This document shows, piece by piece, positions 18,189 to 25,319 of a stretch of 55,340 nucleotides of DNA. Origin of the DNA: JBCCFW01 sp039029535. Its GTDB lineage: Bacteria > Acidobacteriota > JBCCFW01. Made by a program: the position numbers and the translations under genes. Within the stretch, counting starts at the first letter, position 1; each line of letters opens with the position of its first letter. The notes beneath the pieces were generated by a model. That model did no database searches, had not been told where the DNA came from, and saw only the letters and a list, made by a program, of their open reading frames with translations. The stretch lies in the NCBI GenBank assembly GCA_039029535.1, contig JBCCFW010000029.1, forward strand, positions 1 through 55,340, read 5' to 3'.

Positions 18189-18272
18189 TGCCGGAGGGGG
18201 GACTCGAACCCCCAAGGGCGTACACCCGGCGGATTTTGAATCCGCTGCGTCTACCAATTCCGCCACTCCGGC
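18189..18272 (-). tRNA. tRNA-Leu (anticodon CAA)
   Basis: Minus-strand cloverleaf of class II type. The acceptor stem is GCCGGAG/CTCCGGC with A as discriminator, the D arm contains GGTAGAC, the anticodon stem GCGGA/TCCGC encloses the loop TTCAAAA (anticodon CAA, reading UUG), a long variable arm follows, and the T arm GGGGG-TTCGAGT-CCCCC is intact. CCA is not encoded. Confidence 0.95.
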
Positions 18273-18889
18273 ATCGGAGGAGGGACGCAGAGCTTAGCCG
18301 ACGAGGACGAACGGGGAAAGCGCGAGCCGGACGACCTGGCCCAGCAGTCCTCGCCATTCCGTCGTAGAGGCCCTCCCTGCCTTCGCGAGTCCGCGGTCGA
18401 GGGGCCGCAGGCTGAGCGAAGCGAGCTTGCCCTCGACGGCGCAGACCATCGGGCCGACGGATGCCAAGCGCGTTCGGTAGGCACGACAGGAAGTTCTCTG
18501 CTGTCGTGACTGCTTCGCGCCATTGGCTCCCGCCAAAGTTCCGAGTCGCACCGCGCCATGGCTTCGGACTCTTGCCCAAGTACCCCTTGGAGCCCCTTGC
18601 GAGGAACGCGCCTGGCGGCCGTGACGACGAACGGCCTCGAGGCCGTGGTTCACGACAACTCGCTGGAACACGTCCCGGACTGCCGACTCCGAGACAACTG
18701 GTGCTCCCCGCCGTCAAGCGCTCCGACAACACACCGACCACGATCTCGTGTCGGACATGCCCATCAGAAGAGTCACCACGCTCCCACCGCCGCGCCGCCC
18801 TCAGCTCATGCCCATTGATAGATTGACTAACTGACGCCTCCCATCATCGGACAGCCACTTTCTTGGTGGCACGGCCCGGGAGCTTGGGC
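18273..18889 (+). other. Gene-poor stretch downstream of tRNA-Leu
   Basis: About 600 bases with no reading frame that resembles a known family or has a convincing ribosome site. Short frames exist on both strands but look like decayed or random sequence. A small hairpin (GCCAC/GTGGC) lies just before the YHYH gene. I see no integrase, transposase or direct repeat of the tRNA end. Confidence 0.5.
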
Positions 18890-19792
18890 ATGTCTCGAAG
18901 CAGTGTTCACGTCGTTGCCCTCACCGCAGTTCTTCTCACGAGCGTCGGCCTCGCCTCCGCCCACAGCGGCGGCCTCGACCAATGCGGTGGCCATCACGAC
19001 AGGAAGAACGGCGGCTACCACATCCACAATCACCAGACCGCCGCCCGCTGCCGTGGTGAGTCTCCCCAGACCACGCCAGCCCCCTTGGGCTCTACCTACG
19101 GCTCGAGCACTTCAAGCTTCCGGAATCGGAGCTCACCAAGGCGCTCGAGTAGCGACTACACGTCGATCGCCGCTCCCTCGCGATCGGGCGCGGGGAGCAT
19201 CTCACGTCTGTCACCCAGACGTCCTCTTGGGCCGACTCCGCCGGTGCTTCCTGGACTCGAGGGCCGCACGGCTCGCGTGTTCTCCTGCGACAACCCAGCA
19301 CTGGGAAGGGAGGCATGCACCGAGGAAAAGGACTGGCGGCACATGACGATCACGGTGAGAGAGTCGTGGGTAGAGGATGGGGCGTTCGTCGGTTCGAGCA
19401 GAAGACTCCTGATAGACGACGGGAGCGGCCTCGACGTCCAGGTAGTGGGCGAAGCCGATGCCGAAGGCCGAACGTGGCTGAGAATCGAGGCTGGCCCCGT
19501 TCTCGGCTGGGTACCCAAGGCTCACACCCGACCCCACGATGCACCGCCACAGCAAGTCGCTCCCCCAAGGCTCGCACTCTGGGCCCCTGATGGCGTGCAG
19601 GTTTGGGGAGGCGACACCAACGAGTTCGAGCTCCTCGGAGAGCTTGACGGAGCCGACCGACGTGGATACCTCCTGCGCTCCGGGGAGTGGCTCTTGCTCA
19701 GCGAATCGACCACAGAGCGTCAGTACTGGGTGCGAGACCAAGCAGTCGAGACCGACCTGGAGAGGCTCTCCGACCAGGAGAAGGCTAAGTGA
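18890..19792 (+). CDS. Secreted YHYH-domain protein
   Basis: The ATG at 18890 has GGGAG eight bases upstream. A signal peptide (VVALTAVLLTSVGLASA) is followed immediately by HSGGLDQCGGHHDRKNGGYHIHNH, matching the short YHYH domain (SGG.D..G.H..RK.G.YH.H), likely a metal-binding His cluster. A low-complexity Ser/Thr/Pro linker follows, then a domain with repeated WV/GWVPK-type strands (WLRIEAGPVLGWVPKAHT; later YLLRSGEWLLLSES) suggestive of SH3-like modules. The function is unknown. The stop overlaps a small downstream frame (GTGA). Confidence 0.7.
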   Translation: MSRSSVHVVALTAVLLTSVGLASAHSGGLDQCGGHHDRKNGGYHIHNHQTAARCRGESPQTTPAPLGSTYGSSTSSFRNRSSPRRSSSDYTSIAAPSRSGAGSISRLSPRRPLGPTPPVLPGLEGRTARVFSCDNPALGREACTEEKDWRHMTITVRESWVEDGAFVGSSRRLLIDDGSGLDVQVVGEADAEGRTWLRIEAGPVLGWVPKAHTRPHDAPPQQVAPPRLALWAPDGVQVWGGDTNEFELLGELDGADRRGYLLRSGEWLLLSESTTERQYWVRDQAVETDLERLSDQEKAK

Positions 19793-19980
19793 TCGAAGAA
19801 AGCAAGTCTGCGGTCGTAACAGGCCATGCAGCCATCGTCATAGTACTCCCGACCCTCGCGACAGCAGTCACCGCAGGCATCGATACTCACAGCACTCGAA
19901 AACAAGTAAGGCTGCTGAGCAGTTCCATGAGATTGGCCGTGACAGCCACGAACTCTCTGCGCGTGCTCGAATTGCAGTAG
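19789..19980 (+). CDS. Small hypothetical ORF overlapping the YHYH gene
   Basis: A 63-codon frame begins with GTG inside the stop of the YHYH gene (GTGA). It has one hydrophobic segment (AAIVIVLPTLATAVTAG). No family is recognised; the overlap is the main reason to consider it real. From its end to about 20224 I see nothing coding. Confidence 0.3.
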   Translation: MIEESKSAVVTGHAAIVIVLPTLATAVTAGIDTHSTRKQVRLLSSSMRLAVTATNSLRVLELQ

Positions 19981-20224
19981 ACCCCCGTCTCGAGAGCCCC
20001 CCCGAGGTCAGGACGAGCAATGCTGTCCTTGTTGGCACTCCGGTCGAGCTCCACTCCATGGCACTCCGAGGCCTTCGGGAGACCTCACGAAGACCGTCCG
20101 TCGCGTCACAGCGCAGCGCCTGTCCAGACAGTCGACCGGCATGGCAGCCCGGTCAGATGGAGCGCTCTGGTGCTACCGGTCGTCGTGCTGGTGCTCAACC
20201 TGAAGGCAACAACCCGGGGCTGGC

Positions 20225-20401
20225 CTAGAGCTTGTCGACGAGCTTCGACGCCAACCAGATCGCGGCGAGTGCAACGATCATGGCGAGCGCCACCAGCAGT
20301 GGCCAGGGACGACCGTTCGAAGGCGGTGCATCAGCGCGATCGTCGTTGGAAGAGGAGGAGAAAAGCGTCAGCAGTCGGCTCAGTGGGCCGAGGAAAGACA
20401 T
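20225..20401 (-). CDS. Small single-pass membrane protein, hypothetical
   Basis: A 58-residue product with a polar N-terminus and a clear C-terminal membrane helix (PWPLLVALAMIVALAAIWLASKL). The ATG at 20401 has CGGAG eight bases upstream. No family is recognised. It stands alone, with gene-poor DNA on both sides. Confidence 0.5.
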   Translation of the reverse strand: MSFLGPLSRLLTLFSSSSNDDRADAPPSNGRPWPLLVALAMIVALAAIWLASKLVDKL

Positions 20402-21199
20402 GCGTCGAACTCCGAGTTGAGGGGTACTACTCAACACGGGGCCGCTGACGTAGGCTTCGACTGCTTGGGGTGCCCGGTCAACGGCCGGTGCCCTGGGACC
20501 GAGCCTCGGGTGTGACAGCACCCGGGGCTCACTTGCTTTCGCTGTCTTGATGCACCTTTTCCGTGCCAGCGGAGTCTAGCTGCGACGAGATGCAATCACG
20601 CAAAAATAGTGCTCACCGTCGAGAAGCAGCCTCTTAGTCAACAAGCTCAAATGGAGATTTCCACAGCATCCGCCGATTTCCACACAGTAGAGAACTCGAC
20701 TTCGACCATGTCGGAACGAAGAAAGCCAAGGCGAGCTGGGTTTTCCACAGCAAAACTCATGGTTGACTACCAGTAGCCAATCAACCCAATCGCAACTTTT
20801 TTCGTGGCCTCCTGGACCAGACGGCACCACTTTGAGCGATCGGCAGTGGACCGAGCCCCATCAGCGGGCGATTCGCGTCGCCTGGTGACCGCACCTCTCG
20901 TGGAAGGCTTGGCCGGATCATCTACTCGCCGCCGAGAGCCATCGCTGACATCTCGCTCGTCTTGCCACGAACCGCCGAAGCCCACCAGGACAAGAGCGCT
21001 CACCGGCCCGCAGGACCTCGGGACGGCCGCGACCAGCTCGGTGAGCTGAACCGACACGCCGTCTCCCTCGACGCTCTCGCTGAGCTTGGCGAACGCGACA
21101 CGAAGAGCTCCTTCCTCGAGTTCAAGAGACTCAGCCGAAGTGGCTCCAACACCCACCCGCGCGTGAGATCGACGCGTCCCATTCGTCCTCCCACTCGTC
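20402..21199. other. Long intergenic region with locally AT-rich section
   Basis: About 800 bases without a convincing gene. It holds a hairpin at 20503-20528 (GCCTCGGGTG / CACCCGGGGC, one G-T pair), a locally AT-richer stretch at about 20580-20800 with three TTCCACA-type sites, and high-GC sequence afterwards. A ~145-codon minus-strand frame ends at 20767 but starts within the start codon of the next plus-strand gene and matches nothing known, so I do not call it. Confidence 0.45.
20657..20749 (+). promoter_or_regulatory. Cluster of three DnaA-box-like sites
   Basis: ATTTCCACA at 20657-20665, ATTTCCACA at 20676-20684 and TTTTCCACA at 20741-20749. The last fits the relaxed DnaA box TTWTNCACA; the first two differ from it at the first base. 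All are on the same strand in a local AT-rich patch. No dnaA, dnaN, gyrB, parAB or rpmH is nearby. Confidence 0.3.
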
Positions 21200-22858
21200 A
21201 TGACGATCACGGACGACACCGCCCCACCTACCTTGCGCTCTCACTGGCTCCGCCTCCAGGCCTGGCATCTCGTCGCCCTCGCCCTGGCTGGCCTACTCGC
21301 GGTGAACCGACCGACTCAGCCACTGCTCGGCACGCTCGGCCTGCTCGCCTACCCCATGGCGGCCACCTGGATCGCCGCCGCGTGGGCCCGCAGGAACCGG
21401 AACGGACCCCGCGTCGCCCTGCTTGCCACGCTCGCCGCCGCCGGCGCATGCGGTCTGGCCGGCGCCCTGCGTCACCTGCTCACTCCCCACCTCATCGTCG
21501 GCCCCTTCCCACCGGACATGAGCTGGATGGTGCTGACCAGCCTCGCCGTCGCGGCCGCCATCCTGTCGACGGTGACGGCGCTCGTAGCCGGCTCGACGCA
21601 AGCACCGAGCTGGTGCCGCCACGCCATCGCCCCACTCCTGACCGCCCTGCTGCTCGGCTTGCTCGCGATGTCGGCGTGGCGGCTCGCGTCGCTGGAGAGC
21701 TCGACCCCGAGCCTGCTGCTGGGAGATCTCGTCCGGCTCGAAACCAGCACGCTCGAGCGCGAGGAGGCCAGCTCGCTGCTCGCCCCCCTGCTCGCCATCC
21801 TCGGTGAGGAACGCCAGGCCCGCCAGCTGCACGCTGAGCGCTGGCCGAGACTCCCGACGTCCCCACCCGCCTGGACACCGCCTCCGACCGTCGAGCCCTG
21901 GCGCGAGGCCGCCGCCGACATCGCCGCCCAACATCGGATCGTGCTCATCATGGAGTCCCACCACGTCTCGGAGCACCGGGAGCTCGTGCGTCGGCTGCTC
22001 CCGACGTTCGCCGAGCACGGCTTCCACTACTTCGCGGCCGAGACCTTCCAGGCGCCGCACGACGAGCTCGCCACTCCCGGAGGCTCGAGCCTCGGCATGG
22101 GCTTCTACGGTCAGGACCCACGCTTCGGGGAGCTCGTCCGGGACGCGCTGAGCCTCGACTTCACCCTCATCTCCTACGACTACGGGGCGTCCGCTCCCGA
22201 GGACCGTGAGCAGCAGCAGGCGGAGAAGCTGGCTGCCGTGCTCGCGGAGGATCCCGACGCACGCCTGCTCGTGCACGTCGGCTACTTCCACCTCCTCAAG
22301 CACCCCACCTTCGACGGCGAGCGCTGGATGGCGAGCCGGCTCTGGGAGCTCACCGGCATCGAGCCGTACACTCTCTGGCAGCTGTCATCCGAGCCCACGG
22401 CCGGGCAGGGACCGACCGATCACGAACGCCTCACGAGCGTCGTTGGAACACGCGACGAGCCGGTCGTCCTCCGACCCATGCCGAAGCATGCGATCAGCAG
22501 CTTCCGTGACCTGTTCGAGGCCGACACGGAGATCGTCGACGCGCTCGTGCTGCACCCACCCTTGAAGGAGACGAGACTCGGACGCCCGACCTGGCTGCCC
22601 GCCTCGGGCCGACATCGACTCGCCGGGACCGTGCGGGGCGGCAAGCGCCCCCTGCTCGTGCTGGCCCGCTCGGTCTCGGGAACCCCCGGCGTGGTGCCGC
22701 TCGATCAGGTCGTGCTTCGATTCGGTGACGAGTTCGAGCTCTGGGTGAGCGACGAGCGCGCCACGGTCGAGCTCCACGATCAGGTCGGCAAGGTCGGCCC
22801 CCAGGCCGAGTGGAGCGTCGGCGGTGGACCCGTGGAGCTGCTGGTCGAGGGACGTTGA
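21200..22858 (+). CDS. Membrane-anchored ChaN/TIKI-like protein
   Basis: The first ~180 residues form four membrane helices (ALALAGLLAVN, AYPMAATWIAAAW, MVLTSLAVAAAILSTVTALVAG, APLLTALLLGLLAMSAW). The soluble part (about residues 230-410) has HRIVLIMESHHVSEHRELVRRLLPTFAEHGFHYFAAETF, then ARLLVHVGYFHLLKHP, the layout of ChaN/TraB (TIKI) or erythromycin-esterase-like domains in which Glu and His pairs coordinate metal. The assignment is by pattern only. A beta-rich tail follows. A convergent FRG-domain remnant lies just downstream. Confidence 0.45.
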   Translation: MTITDDTAPPTLRSHWLRLQAWHLVALALAGLLAVNRPTQPLLGTLGLLAYPMAATWIAAAWARRNRNGPRVALLATLAAAGACGLAGALRHLLTPHLIVGPFPPDMSWMVLTSLAVAAAILSTVTALVAGSTQAPSWCRHAIAPLLTALLLGLLAMSAWRLASLESSTPSLLLGDLVRLETSTLEREEASSLLAPLLAILGEERQARQLHAERWPRLPTSPPAWTPPPTVEPWREAAADIAAQHRIVLIMESHHVSEHRELVRRLLPTFAEHGFHYFAAETFQAPHDELATPGGSSLGMGFYGQDPRFGELVRDALSLDFTLISYDYGASAPEDREQQQAEKLAAVLAEDPDARLLVHVGYFHLLKHPTFDGERWMASRLWELTGIEPYTLWQLSSEPTAGQGPTDHERLTSVVGTRDEPVVLRPMPKHAISSFRDLFEADTEIVDALVLHPPLKETRLGRPTWLPASGRHRLAGTVRGGKRPLLVLARSVSGTPGVVPLDQVVLRFGDEFELWVSDERATVELHDQVGKVGPQAEWSVGGGPVELLVEGR

Positions 22859-22890
22859 GCCTCTCCGATCCCCTGCGTGAGACGTGTCGG

Positions 22891-23427
22891 TCAGTCCTCG
22901 GGATAGAGCTTCGGCTCCGGACCCGCGGGCGGCTCGTACGGACCGAGGCTCGGCAACCCGGTCGACCAGCCGTCGCGGAAGTGGACCTGGGTCAGCCGCC
23001 GGCACGCTCCGTCCAGGCCCGGGAACATCGAGCGCTCGTCGATTCCCATCCGAGCCAGGTCGCGCAGCGCCGCCGCTGCCTCGCTCTTGGGCATCGTGAT
23101 GGTCGGGAAGTCGAGGATGTAGCCCAACTCACGGATCACCTCCTCGTAGTCGTCGCCGTTGCCTTGGCCAGCAAGTTGGAGAGTTGCTGCTGGACCGCAG
23201 GGAGAGTCTCATCGACGTAGCGATCGAGATCGACCTCCGGGCTCTCACGGAAGAGGCTCGACACGAGCGTCCAGCGTGAGTCCGCCTGACCCCGGAAGGA
23301 TGCTCGGGACCGGGTCCCACTCACCCATGAAGTGCTTGAGGGACGCCCAGCTGCAGTTGGTGTTCTGCACCGGGTGGCCACGGAGACCTCCTCGTGCCGG
23401 CCCGCACCGCACGCGCGGTCGAGCCAT
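22891..23427 (-). pseudogene. Broken FRG-domain gene
   Basis: Three pieces of one FRG protein lie in two alternating minus-strand frames: NTNCSWASLKHFMGEW (from about 23365), FRGQADSRWTLVSSLFRE (about 23300), and the C-terminal signature RDLARMGIDERSMFPGLDG (about 23060-23000). Two frameshifts, near 23305 and 23150, are needed to join them, and the central FRG segment with the QHYG.PTRLLDWT motif is absent, so about 100 residues are deleted as well. FRG domains often occur in toxin- or defence-like proteins. Sequencing error could explain the frameshifts but not the missing centre. Confidence 0.65.
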
Positions 23428-23549
23428 GTTTCAAGAGGAGAACGTCGCCGACCGGGATCCTCCGCCAGCACCCGGCCACCGGAGTACGATCCCACACTGC
23501 CCGACCCGTCAGCGCCGACCGCTGACGTCACCCGGGCGCCGGTGCGTGC

Positions 23550-25301
23550 ATGTCCGACCCTACCCCTCTCCCCAACCTCCACCTCACCTGGCTCGGCGGC
23601 CCAGCCCCCTGGCGACGCATCCAGTCGCTCGAGATGGTCGGCACCATCAAGACCAGCGGGCTCGAGGGCAGCTTCCGCGCGACTCTCACCCGCGACGGCT
23701 GCCTCCGCACCGAGCTCGACCTCGGCGTCGTCAAGACCACCGAGGTCATCCGGGGCGACGAGGGCTTCGAGCTCAACATGAGCGGTCAGCTCGAGCCCAT
23801 GGACGAGGGCAAGCGTCGGCGCACTCAGCGTCAGTCCGAGCGCATCTTCCAGGCCGACCTCGAATCCGACGACTGGATCGTCCTCGGTGAAGAAGAGAAG
23901 GACGGGACCACCTGGACCGTCCTCCGCCGCGAGCACGACGATGGCGACCAGCTCGACCTCTTCCTCGACCCCGATACCGGAGCCTGCACCTGGACCCGCC
24001 GGCTGGAAGACACCACCGTCTCCTGGGAGCGCAACGACGACTGGCGCAGCGTCGGCGATGTCCGCATCCCCTTCCGACAAGAGACTCACTACCCCGAGAC
24101 CCCGGAAGGCAACTCGACCATCGAGTTCGAGACCATCCGGCTCGACGTCGACCCGCCCGACGAGACCTTCGCGCCCCCCACTCCCGCCAAGCAGGCCAGC
24201 TTCGGCGAGCCGACCTGGATCGACTTCGACCTGCACCGCAAGCGTCATGCCTGCCTCCCCGCCCGCCTCGACGGTCACGAGGCCGCCGCCCTCCTCGACA
24301 GCGGCGCCGGCCTGACCGTCCTCGACAAGGCGTTCGCCGCCGAGCACGGCATCGAGGGCGACGGTGAGATCACCGCCATGGGCGTCGGCGGTCCCTCGCA
24401 AGCCACGCTCGTCAACGACCTCGCGCTCGAGCTCGGCAGCCTCCGACTCACCGGCGTGACCGCCGCCATCATGGACCTCGCCGACATCCAGCGACGTCTC
24501 GGACGCACGCTCCACGTCGTCGTCGGCAAGGAGGTCTTCCAGAGCGCCGTCGTCGAGATCGACTACCCCTCCGACCGCATGCGCTTCCACGATCCCGAGG
24601 GCTACCGCCACGACGACGACGCCACCACCGTGCCCCTCATCCCCAGCGTGGACGGCCTCCGTCAGGTCGAGCTGCAGGTCGAAGATCTCCCGCCAGCCCG
24701 CGTCCACGTCGACACCGGGAGCGGCGCGAACCTCGACCTCTTCGCCACCTTCGTCGACGAGCACGACTTGAAGAAGGGACGCACGGTCTCCACGGCCCTG
24801 TCGGCGGGTGTCGGTGGTGACCTCGAGTCGGGAGTCGGCACCTTGCGCTCCCTCACCTTCGCCGGCCATCGCATCGAAGACGTCCCCATCGGCTTCGCCA
24901 GCGCGACCCTCGGCGCGTTCCACACGAAGGAGCTCGCCGGCAACATGGGCACGGGCCTGTTCCGGCGCTTCGCCCTGACCTTCGACTACTCACGCGACGA
25001 GCTCCACGTCCGACCGGGGCCCGACTGGGACGCCCCCTTCGAGCGTGACCGCTTGGGCCTCAACCTCCTGCTCCAAGACGATGGTGCGCTGGAGGTCCTC
25101 CACGTCGCGAAGGGCAGCCCGGCCGAGACGCAGGGCTGGAGCCGTGGCGATCGCGTGACCGCCATCGACGGTCAGGCCGTCGAGGCCGATACCTGGCAGC
25201 AGCAGCACGACGAGGCCAAGCGACAGCCGGCCGGCACGGAGGTGAGCCTCACCCTGGCCGACGGGCAGGAACGAACGCTGGTCCTGAACGACTACTATTG
25301 A
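23550..25301 (+). CDS. Double aspartyl-protease (retropepsin-like) protein with C-terminal PDZ
   Basis: Residues ~20-200 form a beta-rich domain resembling LolA-like or outer-membrane-associated folds. Two single-lobe aspartyl protease modules follow: ALLDSGAGLTVLD with Asp250, and ARVHVDTGSGANLDLF with Asp388, each ahead of a beta-strand repeat. The last ~80 residues are a PDZ domain (VLHVAKGSPAETQGWSRGDRVTAIDG). No signal peptide is visible at the annotated ATG and no upstream start extends it, so location is uncertain. It lies 18 bases before the kinase gene and is probably cotranscribed with it. Confidence 0.8.
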   Translation: MSDPTPLPNLHLTWLGGPAPWRRIQSLEMVGTIKTSGLEGSFRATLTRDGCLRTELDLGVVKTTEVIRGDEGFELNMSGQLEPMDEGKRRRTQRQSERIFQADLESDDWIVLGEEEKDGTTWTVLRREHDDGDQLDLFLDPDTGACTWTRRLEDTTVSWERNDDWRSVGDVRIPFRQETHYPETPEGNSTIEFETIRLDVDPPDETFAPPTPAKQASFGEPTWIDFDLHRKRHACLPARLDGHEAAALLDSGAGLTVLDKAFAAEHGIEGDGEITAMGVGGPSQATLVNDLALELGSLRLTGVTAAIMDLADIQRRLGRTLHVVVGKEVFQSAVVEIDYPSDRMRFHDPEGYRHDDDATTVPLIPSVDGLRQVELQVEDLPPARVHVDTGSGANLDLFATFVDEHDLKKGRTVSTALSAGVGGDLESGVGTLRSLTFAGHRIEDVPIGFASATLGAFHTKELAGNMGTGLFRRFALTFDYSRDELHVRPGPDWDAPFERDRLGLNLLLQDDGALEVLHVAKGSPAETQGWSRGDRVTAIDGQAVEADTWQQQHDEAKRQPAGTEVSLTLADGQERTLVLNDYY

Positions 25302-25319
25302 GGAGTCGACTGGAGGGTC

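Noticed and set aside
18294..18671. Possible degraded transposase downstream of tRNA-Leu
   Set aside because: No DDE, HUH or serine recombinase motif, no terminal inverted repeats and no target duplication could be seen.
20767..21201. Minus-strand frame of ~145 codons
   Set aside because: Its start overlaps the start codon of the divergent membrane gene, it has no recognisable domain, and it spans the DnaA-box-like gap's edge; could be real but unsupported.
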